Below, in pieces: positions 16,121 through 27,856 of a stretch of 64,000 bases of DNA. Every line of letters begins with the position of its first letter. Position 1 is the first letter of the stretch. Below the pieces are notes generated by a model. The model saw only the letters and a program-made list of their open reading frames with translations, made no database searches and was not told the DNA's origin. Location: assembly GCF_026340305.1 (NCBI RefSeq), contig NZ_JAPEPI010000001.1, positions 3,286,001 to 3,350,000 of the forward strand. Direction: 5' to 3'. The stretch is from Streptomyces sp. NBC_01381 (lineage in GTDB: Bacteria; Actinomycetota; Actinomycetes; Streptomycetales; Streptomycetaceae). Made by a program: the position numbers and the translations under genes.

Positions 16121-18079
16121 ATGACGGCCGAGCTGGTCCGGGGGCAGAACCACCCGCTTCCCGGGACCCGACTGGAGATCCGCGTCTCGGTCGGCAAGCC
16201 GATCGTGGCCGGGGTCACGCTCAGCGACGAGCAGGGCAAGGTGCGCGGCACGGACTGGGTGGCCCATCCGGGCTCGCCCGCCCTGCCCGGGCTCGAAGTG
16301 CCCAAGCAGGCAGCCGCCGAGCATCGCCTCGCGGTGGACCTGGACGCCGTGCCGGAGGCCGTGCACCGGGTCAACGTCCTGCTCGCGCTGCCCGTGGGCG
16401 TCGGGGGCCCGGTCAGCTTCGCCGCCCTCGCCGCCCCCTTCGTCGCCGTCACCGGACTCGACGGCTCCCAGGTCGCCAGCTACACGATCACCGATCTGGA
16501 CGCCGAGTCCGCCGTCGTCGCCCTTGAGCTCTACCGCAGGCAGGACGCCTGGAAGGTGCGCGCCGTCGGCCAGGGGTACGCAGGCGGCCTCGCCGACATG
16601 CTCACCGACCAGGGCCTGCCGGGGGCCCACGAGTTGGCGGGCACGATCAACGAGGCGGTGGCCCAGGGCCTGGCCCGTTCGGTCGCCGCACCGCCGCCCC
16701 GCCCCTCGGACGAGGCGCGCGTGCGGACCACGGGGCAGCCGTCCCCCGGTCCGGGATCGCCGGGTCCGGACGGCGCGGCCGCGGGCCGGCCCGACCCGGC
16801 CACGCACCAGCCGGGCGACGCGGGCGCAGGCACGACAGGCGCCGGCACGACGGGCGGCGGCCCCGTCAACTACACGCATCCCGGCCGCCAGACGACCACA
16901 CCGCCGCCGCCCCCGCCGACCGCGGCCCCGGCCGAGCCCGGCAGGCCCGCCCAGCCCGTGGCGGGCGACGCGACCGGCTGGTCCATGGAGGAGCGGCTCT
17001 ACAACCAGGTGTGGGGCATGTTCGAGGACCTGGCCCGCACCATGGCGGCGTACCGAAGCGCCGTGGACTTCGCCGATTCCCGCATGGAGCAGGAGCTCGA
17101 CAAGGTCCTCTCCGACCCCCGCAGCCGCATCGGCAACACGGGCGACGCCGCGCGCGAGGCCGCCCGCGCCAAGCACGGCCTCCTCGTCGACCAGGCGAGG
17201 GCCGCCCTCGACCGCGACCTGGGCCAGCTCGCCGCCGAGTCCGAGGTCGTCGAGCCCGCCCTGCCCGCCCCGTACGCGGGCTGGGACAGCCCCGTCTGGC
17301 ACGGCTACCGCGTCCCCATGGAGATCCCCATGGCGCTGCGCCTGGGCGACCTGCATCTGCCCGAGCGCCCCGACCTGCGGATTCCCATGCTGGTCCGGCT
17401 GCCGCTCGAGCGCGGCCTGTGGATCGACAGCGGCCGCTCGTCCGGCACGGACTCCCTGGCCGACGCCGACCAGCTGCGCCGCCTCGCCATGGACAGCGCC
17501 GTCGCGCACGCCGCACGGCTGCTCGCTGCCTACCCGCCGAACGAGTTCTCGGTGCACGTCATCGACGCGGCGGGCACGGCGGCCGGCGCCCTCGCCCCGC
17601 TGGTCACGTCGGGCGTGCTCGCCGAGCCCCCGGCCTCCGGCGCGGCAGGCGTGTCGGCCGTGCTCGCCAAGCTCACCCAGCGCGTCGACCTGGTGCAGAT
17701 GGCGATCCGCGCGGGCGCCGCCGACGCGCTGCCGCCGGACCTGGACACCGCCGAGCAGCTCCTGATCGTCAACGACTTCCCGCACGGCTTCGACGACCGC
17801 GCCGTCACCCAGCTCCGCTACCTCGCGGACGAGGGCCCGGCGGTCGGCGTGCACCTGATGATGGTCGCCGACCGGGAGGACGCCGCCGAGTACGGCCCGC
17901 TGCTCGACCCCCTGTGGCGTGCGCTGCTCCGCGTGACGCCGGTGGCGGACGACCACCTCGCCGACCCGTGGGTCGGCCACGCGTGGACGTACGAACCGCC
18001 GATGGCGCCGCCCGGCAGCCAGGTGGTTCAGCAGGTCCTGAACCAGGTGGGGCAGGCGCGCCGCACGGGCGGCCGCTGA
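16121..18079 (+). CDS. TerD domain fused to a degenerate FtsK/HerA-like ATPase domain
   Basis: 652 residues. Residues 1-180 resemble TerD (LTSDEQ-type core with VTLSDEQGK, ALAAPFVAVTGLDGSQVASYTITDL). A Pro/Gly/Ala-rich linker covers about 186-285, an alpha-helical region about 287-400, and the C-terminal 400-640 follows FtsK-type layout: GLWIDSGRSSGTDSLAD near residue 432 where Walker A should be, and LLIVNDF near 546 then LADEGPAVGVHLMMVAD where Walker B and the next strand should be. The Walker A lysine is missing, so it is probably a non-hydrolysing scaffold. Likely co-transcribed with the TerD gene upstream. Confidence 0.8.
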   Translation: MTAELVRGQNHPLPGTRLEIRVSVGKPIVAGVTLSDEQGKVRGTDWVAHPGSPALPGLEVPKQAAAEHRLAVDLDAVPEAVHRVNVLLALPVGVGGPVSFAALAAPFVAVTGLDGSQVASYTITDLDAESAVVALELYRRQDAWKVRAVGQGYAGGLADMLTDQGLPGAHELAGTINEAVAQGLARSVAAPPPRPSDEARVRTTGQPSPGPGSPGPDGAAAGRPDPATHQPGDAGAGTTGAGTTGGGPVNYTHPGRQTTTPPPPPPTAAPAEPGRPAQPVAGDATGWSMEERLYNQVWGMFEDLARTMAAYRSAVDFADSRMEQELDKVLSDPRSRIGNTGDAAREAARAKHGLLVDQARAALDRDLGQLAAESEVVEPALPAPYAGWDSPVWHGYRVPMEIPMALRLGDLHLPERPDLRIPMLVRLPLERGLWIDSGRSSGTDSLADADQLRRLAMDSAVAHAARLLAAYPPNEFSVHVIDAAGTAAGALAPLVTSGVLAEPPASGAAGVSAVLAKLTQRVDLVQMAIRAGAADALPPDLDTAEQLLIVNDFPHGFDDRAVTQLRYLADEGPAVGVHLMMVADREDAAEYGPLLDPLWRALLRVTPVADDHLADPWVGHAWTYEPPMAPPGSQVVQQVLNQVGQARRTGGR

Positions 18080-18204
18080 TCCGCGCGCGCCGCGCGCGGG
18101 TCAGCGGGCCAACTGACGGTAAAGCGACTTCTTGACCCGCCTGACCTGGCCTTTTGGCTCTTATTTGCCGTCCCCTTTACCAATCCTTGGTGTTTCGCGT
18201 ACTC

Positions 18205-18361
18205 TTCTTCCAGCGGAGGGGAGTACTCCCGAACGCGACGTGCCCGTCAATACGGACCGCCATCGGTCCCGGGGCGTCGGCCCGCGGAGCGGTGAGCCGC
18301 CCCGGGTGGAGGAGACCTCCGGCAGCGACGACGCTGATCAGTAGCCGTACGACGCCGGAGG
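18205..18361 (+). promoter_or_regulatory. yybP-ykoY manganese riboswitch with anti-Shine-Dalgarno switch
   Basis: The aptamer shows AGGGGAGTA (18217-18225) in the 5' part, GTCAATACG (18246-18254) in the middle and GGAGACCTCC (18311-18320) at the 3' side. P1 pairs CGGAGG (18214-18219) with CCTCCG (18316-18321). The same 3' strand CCTCCGGC (18316-18323) is exactly complementary to GCCGGAGG (18354-18361), which contains the ribosome site of the TerC gene. A translational ON switch follows: Mn2+ stabilises P1 and frees the ribosome site. It fills the 286-nt space before the gene. Confidence 0.85.
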
Positions 18362-18365
18362 CGCA

Positions 18366-19367
18366 GTGGACGTTTCAATGACCCTTTGGGTGCTGACCAT
18401 TCTTGGTCTGTGTGCCCTGATCGCGGTCGACTTCTTCATCGGCCGCAAGCCGCACGACGTATCGATCAAGGAAGCCGGAATCTGGACGGTCGTCTGGATC
18501 GTGCTGGCCGCGCTCTTCGGAGTGGGCCTGCTGATCTGGGGCGGTGGCCAGGCGGGCGGCGAGTTCTTCGCGGGCTTCATCACCGAGAAGTCACTCAGCG
18601 TCGACAACCTCTTCGTCTTCATCCTGATCATGGCGAAGTTCTCGGTGCCGAGCCACCTCCAGCAGCGGGTGCTGCTGTTCGGTGTGCTGATCGCGCTCGT
18701 CCTGCGAGCGATCTTCATCGCCGCCGGCGCCGCGGTCATCGCCAACTTCTCCTGGGTCTTCTACATCTTCGGCGCGTTCCTGATCTACACCGCCTGGAAG
18801 CTCATCCAGGAGGCGCGCTCCGGGGACGACGAAGAGGAGTGGGAGGAGAACCGCCTCCTGAAGGCCGCCGAGCGGAAGTTCGGCGTCGCCGACCAGTACC
18901 ACGGCACCAAGCTGTTCATCCAGAAGAACGGCAAGAAGATCATGACGCCCCTCATGATCGTCATGCTCGCCATCGGCACCACCGATGTGCTCTTCGCGAT
19001 GGACTCGATCCCCGCGATCTTCGGCCTCACCCAGGACCCGTACATCGTCTTCACGGCGAATGCCTTCGCTCTGATGGGTCTGCGACAGCTGTACTTCCTC
19101 ATCGGCGGACTGCTCAAGAAGCTGGTCCACCTCAGCTACGGCCTGTCGGTCATCCTGGGCTTCATCGGCGTGAAGCTGGTCCTGCACGCCCTGCACGAGA
19201 ACGGCGTGCACGTCCCCGAGATCTCCATCCCGGTCTCGCTCGGCGTCATCTGCGGTGTCCTGGTCATCACGACGATCACCAGCCTCATGGCCACCAAGAA
19301 GCAGACGGAGAAGGAGGCCGCGGAGAAGGCGGCCGACGAGACTCCGAAGGACAGCATCGAGGCCTGA
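18366..19367 (+). CDS. TerC family integral membrane protein, probable Mn2+ exporter
   Basis: 333 residues from a GTG at 18366 placed 4 nt after GGAGG; the ATG at 18378 is an alternative. Seven or more membrane helices are present, with the conserved acidic motifs SVDNLFVF near residue 78 and TTDVLFAMDSIPAIF near 206, which line the ion path in this family, and a charged cytoplasmic loop EARSGDDEEEWEEN near 150. TerC/Alx/YkoY proteins act in manganese efflux, which agrees with the manganese riboswitch upstream. The C-terminus is a Lys/Glu-rich tail. A strong hairpin terminator follows. Confidence 0.93.
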   Translation: MDVSMTLWVLTILGLCALIAVDFFIGRKPHDVSIKEAGIWTVVWIVLAALFGVGLLIWGGGQAGGEFFAGFITEKSLSVDNLFVFILIMAKFSVPSHLQQRVLLFGVLIALVLRAIFIAAGAAVIANFSWVFYIFGAFLIYTAWKLIQEARSGDDEEEWEENRLLKAAERKFGVADQYHGTKLFIQKNGKKIMTPLMIVMLAIGTTDVLFAMDSIPAIFGLTQDPYIVFTANAFALMGLRQLYFLIGGLLKKLVHLSYGLSVILGFIGVKLVLHALHENGVHVPEISIPVSLGVICGVLVITTITSLMATKKQTEKEAAEKAADETPKDSIEA

Positions 19368-19392
19368 CGGCGTCGGACACAGGAGTCACCAA

Positions 19393-19435
19393 CACGGGAG
19401 TGGCCCGCGGCAGTCCGCCGCGGGCCACTCCCGTG
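19393..19435 (+). terminator. Intrinsic terminator-type hairpin, perfect 19-bp stem
   Basis: CACGGGAGTGGCCCGCGGC (19393-19411) pairs perfectly with its complement at 19417-19435 across a 5-nt loop. There is no U run, as is usual in this genus. It separates the TerC gene from the antiporter gene. Confidence 0.85.
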
Positions 19436-19486
19436 CCGTGCTCGTCCCAGTCGCGTGCCCGGTGAGGGCAGGGCAGCATCGAAGGC

Positions 19487-20584
19487 ATGATCACTCGGCT
19501 CCGGGAACTCACCACGCGGTGGACCGCGGCCGTACCGGTCCTCGCCGTCGTGCTGCTCGCCCTCACCTGGGGCCGCGATCTGCCGGGCCCGGTGGTCGCC
19601 GTGGTGACGCTGGTGCTCGCCGGGGCCGTGCTCGCCGCCGTGCACCACGCCGAGGTGATCGCGCACCGCGTCGGTGAACCCTTCGGCTCCCTCGTCCTTG
19701 CGGTCGCCGTCACGATCATCGAGGTCGCGCTGATCGTGACGCTCATGGTGGACGGCGGCGACAAGAGCGCGACGCTGGCCCGCGACACCGTGTTCGCCGC
19801 CGTGATGATCACCTGCAACGGCATCGTCGGGATCTGCCTGCTCGCGGGCGCGCTGCGGCACCGCGTCGCCGTCTTCAACCCGGAGGGCACCGGAGCCGCC
19901 CTCGCGACCGTCGCCACGCTCGCCACCCTCAGCCTGGTCCTGCCGACCTTCACCACGAGCAAGCGGGGGCCCGAGTTCTCCACGGCGCAGCTCACCTTCG
20001 CCGCGCTCGCATCGCTCGTCCTGTACGGCCTGTTCGTGGCGACCCAGACCGTGCGCCACCGCGACTACTTCCTGCCGATCACGCGCAAGGGCGAGGTGAT
20101 CGACTCCGAGCACGCCGAGGGCCCGACCAACCGCGCCGCGCTGATCAGCGTCGGCCTGCTCGGCCTCGCCCTGATCGGTGTGGTCGGCCTCGCCAAGGGG
20201 GTCTCCCCGACGATCGAGTCCGGCGTGGAGAACGCCGGCATGCCGCACGCCGTGGTCGGCGTGATCATCGCGCTGCTCGTGCTGCTCCCGGAGACCATCG
20301 CCGCCCTGCGCGCAACGCGCCGCGACCGCGTACAGACCAGCCTGAACCTCGCCCTCGGCTCCGCGATGGCCAGCATCGGCCTGACCATCCCGGCCGTCGC
20401 GGTCGCCTCGGTGTGGCTCTCCGGGCCACTGGTGCTCGGCCTCGGCCCGACCCATATGGTGCTGCTCGCGCTGACCGTCGCCGTCGGCACGCTCACGGTC
20501 GTGCCGGGACGCGCCACGCCGTTGCAGGGCGGGGTCCATCTCGTGGTGTTCGCCGCCTACCTGGAGCTCGCGGTCACGCCGTGA
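19487..20584 (+). CDS. Calcium:proton antiporter (CaCA family, ChaA-like)
   Basis: 365 residues with about eleven hydrophobic segments. The alpha-repeat motifs of the cation/Ca2+ exchanger superfamily are seen twice: [21 protein letters not shown] near residue 63 and [37 protein letters not shown] near 268, carrying the ion-binding Glu and Asn residues. It probably expels Ca2+ or Na+/K+ in exchange for protons. It follows the TerC gene but the strong hairpin between them argues for separate transcription. The last 11 nt overlap the convergent MHS gene. Confidence 0.93.
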   Translation: MITRLRELTTRWTAAVPVLAVVLLALTWGRDLPGPVVAVVTLVLAGAVLAAVHHAEVIAHRVGEPFGSLVLAVAVTIIEVALIVTLMVDGGDKSATLARDTVFAAVMITCNGIVGICLLAGALRHRVAVFNPEGTGAALATVATLATLSLVLPTFTTSKRGPEFSTAQLTFAALASLVLYGLFVATQTVRHRDYFLPITRKGEVIDSEHAEGPTNRAALISVGLLGLALIGVVGLAKGVSPTIESGVENAGMPHAVVGVIIALLVLLPETIAALRATRRDRVQTSLNLALGSAMASIGLTIPAVAVASVWLSGPLVLGLGPTHMVLLALTVAVGTLTVVPGRATPLQGGVHLVVFAAYLELAVTP

Positions 20585-21872
20585 CGGGGGCCGGCTCCGG
20601 AACCGGCCGGGTCTCCGGCAGCAGCGCGAAGCACCCCAGGCTCAGCAGGGCGACCCCCGTCAGATACGCCGCGACGCCCCACGGAGTCCCGTCCCCCTGC
20701 GCCACCGCCGTCGCCACGATCGGGGTGAGCGCGCCGCCGAGCACCCCGCCCAGGTTGTAGCCCACCGCGGCGCCGGTGCAGCGCACCCGAGGCTCGTACA
20801 GCTCGGGCAGATACGCGGCGATCACCGCGAACATCGTGATGAACGCGAGCATCGCCACCAGGAAGCCGAGGAACATCAGCAGCGGCTCACCGGTCGCCAG
20901 GAGCGCGATCATCGGGAACATCCACAGCGCCGAAAGCGCGCATCCGAGCAGACACAGGGGGCGCCGTCCGAAGCGGTCGCCGAGCACGGCGGCCACGGGA
21001 GTCAGCGCGCCCTTCACCACGACCGCCGCCATGATGCAGGCGAGCATGACCGTACGGCTCACGTCGAGCCGCTCCACCGCGTAGGCCAGGGACCACGTCG
21101 TGACGGCGTAGAACACCGCGTACCCGACGGCCAGCGCGCCCGCCGTGAGCAGGACCAGGCGCCAGTGGTCGCGCACCACTTCGGCGAGCGGCACGCGCGC
21201 GTGCTCCCGCAGTTCGAGGAAGCTGGGGCTCTCCGCGAGGGACGTGCGCAGCGCGAGCCCGGCCGTTGCGAGCACGCCCGCCGCCCAGAACGGCACCCGC
21301 CATCCCCAGGAGGCGAACTGCGCGTCGGTGAGGGTCGCCGAGAGCGTCAGCATGATGCCGTTGGCGAGCAGGAAACCGAGCGGGGGGCCCATCTGCGGAA
21401 AGCTCGCCCACAGCCCGCGCCGCTCGGCCGGCGCGTGCTCGGCGGTCAGCAGCACCGCCCCGCCCCACTCGCCGCCCAGCCCGAGCCCTTGGAGAAAACG
21501 CAGCACCAGGAGAAGCACCGGAGCGGCCGTACCGATCGACGCGTACGTGGGCACACAGCCGACGGCGACCGTCGCGAGGCCCGTCAGGAGCAGCGAGACG
21601 ATGAGGACGGGGCGCCGCCCGTGCCGGTCGCCGATGTGCCCGAAGAGGACGGAGCCGAGCGGCCGGGCCACAAAGCCCACTCCGAATGTCGCGAAGGCGG
21701 CGAGAGTTCCCGCCAGCGGAGAGAACGTCGGAAAGAACAGCGGCCCGAGCACCAGCGCCGCGGCCGTCCCGTAGATGAAGAAGTCGTAGAACTCGATGGC
21801 GGTCCCGGCGAGCGAGGCGGCCGCGAGCCGCGGCAGAGAGGGAGTCCTGGCAGGGGAGTGGCTCTTGTGCAT
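20574..21872 (-). CDS. MFS transporter, metabolite:H+ symporter (MHS) family
   Basis: 432 residues, twelve predicted membrane helices. MHS signatures are clear: [19 protein letters not shown] near residue 24, [13 protein letters not shown] in loop 2-3, [19 protein letters not shown] near 120, and [12 protein letters not shown] after helix 8. Family members import compounds such as shikimate, citrate, betaine or alpha-ketoglutarate. The divergent neighbour is aroQ, which uses a shikimate-pathway intermediate, so a dehydroshikimate/quinate-type substrate is possible but only an inference from position. Confidence 0.9.
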   Translation of the reverse strand: MHKSHSPARTPSLPRLAAASLAGTAIEFYDFFIYGTAAALVLGPLFFPTFSPLAGTLAAFATFGVGFVARPLGSVLFGHIGDRHGRRPVLIVSLLLTGLATVAVGCVPTYASIGTAAPVLLLVLRFLQGLGLGGEWGGAVLLTAEHAPAERRGLWASFPQMGPPLGFLLANGIMLTLSATLTDAQFASWGWRVPFWAAGVLATAGLALRTSLAESPSFLELREHARVPLAEVVRDHWRLVLLTAGALAVGYAVFYAVTTWSLAYAVERLDVSRTVMLACIMAAVVVKGALTPVAAVLGDRFGRRPLCLLGCALSALWMFPMIALLATGEPLLMFLGFLVAMLAFITMFAVIAAYLPELYEPRVRCTGAAVGYNLGGVLGGALTPIVATAVAQGDGTPWGVAAYLTGVALLSLGCFALLPETRPVPEPAPVTA

Positions 21873-21950
21873 GCCGCGTCAACTACCCGCTGTGACGGCC
21901 GGTTACGGGGGCGTACGGAGGCGTGGAGGATCCCTCAGTACGCTGACGAC

Positions 21951-22412
21951 ATGACGCGCACTCTTGCCAACGCCCCGATCATGATCCTGAACGGCCCCAA
22001 CCTGAACCTGCTCGGTCAGCGCCAGCCCGAGATCTACGGCTCCGACACCCTCGCCGACGTCGAGGCGCTGTGCGCCAAGGCGGCCGCCGCGCACGGCGGC
22101 ACCGTGGACCTGCGGCAGAGCAACCACGAGGGCCAGTTGGTGGACTGGATCCACGAGGCGCGCGAGCACCACGCAGGCATCGTCATCAACCCGGCGGCGT
22201 ACTCGCACACCTCGGTCGCGATCCTGGACGCGCTCAACACCTGTGACGGAATGCCGGTGTTGGAGGTGCACATCTCCAACATCCACCAGCGGGAGGCGTT
22301 CCGGCACCACAGTTACGTCTCCCAGCGCGCCGACGGCGTCATCGCCGGGTGCGGCGTGCAGGGCTACGTCTTCGCGGTGGAGCGGGTGGCCGCACTGGTC
22401 GGCAAGGCCTGA
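21951..22412 (+). CDS. aroQ: Type II 3-dehydroquinate dehydratase
   Basis: 153 residues, the typical length for the dodecameric type II enzyme. It converts 3-dehydroquinate to 3-dehydroshikimate in the shikimate pathway. Hallmarks are [19 protein letters not shown] with the catalytic Tyr, [27 protein letters not shown] and [18 protein letters not shown] with the catalytic His. TACGCT ends 6 nt before the ATG and there is no clear ribosome site, so the mRNA may be leaderless. It is divergent from the MHS transporter and convergent with the metallo-hydrolase. Confidence 0.97.
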   Translation: MTRTLANAPIMILNGPNLNLLGQRQPEIYGSDTLADVEALCAKAAAAHGGTVDLRQSNHEGQLVDWIHEAREHHAGIVINPAAYSHTSVAILDALNTCDGMPVLEVHISNIHQREAFRHHSYVSQRADGVIAGCGVQGYVFAVERVAALVGKA

Positions 22413-22421
22413 CCCCTCGGC

Positions 22422-23078
22422 TCACCAGCCCCGCTGACGCCACTCCGGCAGATGCGGGCGCTCGGCGCCCAGCGTCGTGTCGTTCCCGTGGCCCGGGTAG
22501 ACCCAGCTCTCGTCGGGGAGCGCACCGAAGATCTTCGTCTCGACGTCGTGCAGCAGGCTCGCGAAGGCCTGCGGATCGCTGTGGGTGTTGCCGATGCCGC
22601 CAGGGAAGAGGCAGTCGCCGGTGAAGACGTGCGGGTGGCCGTGCGGGTCGTCGTACACGAGGGCGATCGAGCCCGGGGTGTGGCCCACCAAGTGGCGCGC
22701 GGTGAGCGACACCTGGCCGACCCGCACGGTGTCGCCGTCGACGAGCGGGACGTCCGTGGGCACCGGGATGCCGGGCGCGTCCTCGCGGCCCGCGTAGGTC
22801 CGCGCCCCGGTCGCGGCGACGACCGCGGCAAGGGCCTGCCAGTGGTCGCCGTGCTGGTGGGTGGTGACGACGGACGCGATGCCGTCGCCACCGATCAGCG
22901 TGAGCAGCGTCCCGGAGTCGTTCGCCGCGTCGATCAGGAGCTGCTCGCCCGTGGCCCGGCAACGCAGCAGATAGGCGTTGTTGTCCATCGGGCCGACCGC
23001 GACCTTCGAGATCATCAGGTCCTGCAGCTCGTGCACGTCCGCACCGCCGCCGACCTTCACTGCTCCGCTGTACGTCAT
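22422..23078 (-). CDS. MBL-fold metallo-hydrolase (glyoxalase II-like)
   Basis: 218 residues. The metal-binding motif THQHGDHW is near residue 73, followed by LTARHLVGHTPGS with a ligand His, a FTGDCLFPGGIGNT ligand Asp region and YPGHGNDTT near the end. This set is typical of glyoxalase II-like thioester hydrolases of the metallo-beta-lactamase fold. It lies 10 nt downstream of a mycothiol-dependent enzyme gene on the same strand; in actinobacteria a thiol-adduct hydrolase would fit, giving a possible mycothiol detoxification pair (inference). Confidence 0.92.
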   Translation of the reverse strand: MTYSGAVKVGGGADVHELQDLMISKVAVGPMDNNAYLLRCRATGEQLLIDAANDSGTLLTLIGGDGIASVVTTHQHGDHWQALAAVVAATGARTYAGREDAPGIPVPTDVPLVDGDTVRVGQVSLTARHLVGHTPGSIALVYDDPHGHPHVFTGDCLFPGGIGNTHSDPQAFASLLHDVETKIFGALPDESWVYPGHGNDTTLGAERPHLPEWRQRGW

Positions 23079-23088
23079 GTTCCTCAGC

Positions 23089-23772
23089 CTATAGCGGCGG
23101 CAGGGCGGGCAGGAGGCCGCCTTCGGCCGTCAGTGCGGTGCCGCCGCGGCGCCCGGAGAGCCAGCCGACGACGTCGGGCGCGGACCCGGAGACGGTGACT
23201 TCGGGCTCGCCGTCGCGGCCGGTGGTCCACGCGTGCGTGCCGTCCGTGATGCGGGTGGGCGGCACGTCGGGGTTCCCCGAGAAGCGTGCGGCGAGGAACG
23301 CGATCTCGCGCTGCACGAATTCATCGGGCAGGTCCTCGAGCTCGTACCCGATGCCGAGGTCGACATGGTGCAGCTCCACCTCGACCCACCGCCGGAACGG
23401 CACCCGCGACGCGGAGTCGGTGACTCCGTTGCGCATCTCGATGGTGCGGGACCAGTCGGCGGGGACGGCGGCCTGTGCCTCGAAGCGGGCCGCGCTGTCG
23501 CGTACGTCGTCGAGCTGCTCGGCCAGTGGCCGCGGGGCGTCCCGCTCGATGTCCGCGTCCCGTGCCTCGCCGCTGACGTACATCGGCCGCCCGGCGAGGA
23601 CGTTGACGAGCGCGTCCGCGTTACGGGCGAGATGGGCGAGGACGTGGCCACGGCTCCAGCCCGGGAGGCGTGACGGCTCCGCGGTCGAATCGTTGTTCAG
23701 TTTCGCGGCTGCGGTGAGCAGCCGGTCGGTCGCGTCACGTACAGACGCCAGGTCGCGCACATGATCAATCAT
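23089..23772 (-). CDS. Maleylpyruvate isomerase family mycothiol-dependent enzyme
   Basis: 227 residues from the ATG at 23772; the longer frame to 23871 adds sequence lacking family similarity. The N-terminal DinB-like four-helix bundle shows RLPGWSRGHVLAHLARNADAL near residue 37, with the metal-binding His, and WVEVELHHVDLGIGYEL near 130. A C-terminal alpha/beta part includes VVGWLSGRRGG. Family members use mycothiol as cofactor for isomerisation or conjugation; the substrate here is not evident. The downstream metallo-hydrolase gene begins 10 nt after its stop, so they form an operon. Confidence 0.88.
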   Translation of the reverse strand: MIDHVRDLASVRDATDRLLTAAAKLNNDSTAEPSRLPGWSRGHVLAHLARNADALVNVLAGRPMYVSGEARDADIERDAPRPLAEQLDDVRDSAARFEAQAAVPADWSRTIEMRNGVTDSASRVPFRRWVEVELHHVDLGIGYELEDLPDEFVQREIAFLAARFSGNPDVPPTRITDGTHAWTTGRDGEPEVTVSGSAPDVVGWLSGRRGGTALTAEGGLLPALPPL

Positions 23773-23916
23773 GCGCCCGACGATAGCCGCGCCACACGTT
23801 TGGGTGAAGGCATCGGAGCAGCGCCGCAAATCGAATGCACGTGCTATATGGTCGGGTGCGGCATCGGGCATCCTTGGTGGTCGGGGTTTGTCACCGACAG
23901 GGAAACCGCCCCGGCG

Positions 23917-23939
23917 TTGTCAGTGGCTCGCCCTAGTCT
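23917..23939 (+). promoter_or_regulatory. RecA-independent DNA-damage promoter element upstream of uvrA
   Basis: TTGTCAGTG (23917-23925), 8-nt spacer, TAGTCT (23934-23939), an exact consensus fit. Transcription would start near 23946, giving a leader of about 48 nt before the GTG at 23995. Confidence 0.85.
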
Positions 23940-23994
23940 GTGAATGACGGGGGCCCCGCCCCTGTCACCACTCTCAAGAAAGGTGCGGACCGGC

Positions 23995-26970
<2,976 letters not shown>

Positions 26971-26988
26971 CGGTGCGTTGTTGCGTAT

Positions 26989-27042
26989 CCGCGGGTGCGT
27001 GGGGGCTGGTCGCGCAGTTCCCCGCGCCCCTTCGGGGCGCTC
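26989..27042 (-). repeat. Streptomyces-type intergenic palindromic repeat element, copy 2
   Basis: Inverted relative to copy 1 at 6384-6436. It shares the GCGCCCC/GGGGCGC hairpin, then GGGGAACTGCGCGAC and a C run when read on the minus strand. It lies between the uvrA stop and the enoyl-CoA hydratase start and probably ends uvrA transcription. Confidence 0.75.
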
Positions 27043-27082
27043 CCCTTGTCCGGCGGTCCTTGGGCGTGGTCGCCTGGGGCCC

Positions 27083-27847
27083 ATGTCCGTACGTACTGAA
27101 CGCCAAGGACCTGTCACCACCATCGTGCTGTCGCGTCCCGATGTGCGGAACGCCGTCGACGGGCCCACCGCTCGTGCCCTTGCCGATGCGTTTCGCGCGT
27201 TCGATGCGGATCCCGAGGCGGCCGTTGCCGTGCTGTGGGGGGAGGGCGGCACGTTCTGCGCGGGTGCGGACCTCAAGGCGATCGCGACGCCGGACGGGAA
27301 CGAGGTGACGGAGAAGGGGGACGGGCCCATGGGGCCGACCCGGATGCGGCTCTCCAAGCCCGTCATCGCCGCGATCTCCGGACACGCAGTCGCCGGCGGT
27401 CTCGAACTCGCCCTCTGGTGCGATCTGCGCGTCGCCGACGAGGACGCGGTGCTCGGCGTGTTCTGCCGCCGCTGGGGCGTCCCGCTCATCGACGGGGGAA
27501 CGGTGCGGCTGCCGCGGCTCATCGGGGAGAGCCGGGCCATGGACCTGGTACTCACGGGGAGGCCCGTGGCCGCCGATGAGGCGCTGGCCATGGGGCTCGT
27601 CAACCGGACCGTGCCGCCGGGCACTTGCCGGGCCGAGGCCGAAGCGCTCGCCGCGCAGATCGCCGCGTTCCCGCAGACCTGCATGAGGGGCGACCGGCTC
27701 TCCGTACGCGAACAGGCGGGCCTGAGCGAGGAGGAGGCGATGGCGGGCGAACTCCGCCACGGCCTGCGTGCCCTGACCGAGGCGTCCGAGGGCGCCGCCC
27801 GCTTCGCCGCGGGGGCGGGGCGGCACGGCGCGTTCACGGACGGCTGA
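27083..27847 (+). CDS. Enoyl-CoA hydratase/isomerase family protein (crotonase fold)
   Basis: 254 residues from the ATG at 27083. The crotonase fold is shown by RPDVRNAVDGPTARAL, the oxyanion-hole motif GEGGTFCAGADLKAI near residue 55, a second oxyanion segment AVAGGLELALWCDLRVAD near 104, and GVPLIDGGTVRLPRLIG near 133. At the second catalytic Glu position of true hydratases the sequence has a GVPLIDGG pattern, so the exact reaction is uncertain. The stop lies 9 nt from the convergent YceI gene. Confidence 0.9.
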   Translation: MSVRTERQGPVTTIVLSRPDVRNAVDGPTARALADAFRAFDADPEAAVAVLWGEGGTFCAGADLKAIATPDGNEVTEKGDGPMGPTRMRLSKPVIAAISGHAVAGGLELALWCDLRVADEDAVLGVFCRRWGVPLIDGGTVRLPRLIGESRAMDLVLTGRPVAADEALAMGLVNRTVPPGTCRAEAEALAAQIAAFPQTCMRGDRLSVREQAGLSEEEAMAGELRHGLRALTEASEGAARFAAGAGRHGAFTDG

Positions 27848-27856
27848 GGCCCGAGG

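Noticed and set aside
15920..17980. Long antisense frame over the TerD-FtsK-like gene
   Set aside because: Composition is low-complexity and there is no start context; the plus-strand frame has recognisable domains.
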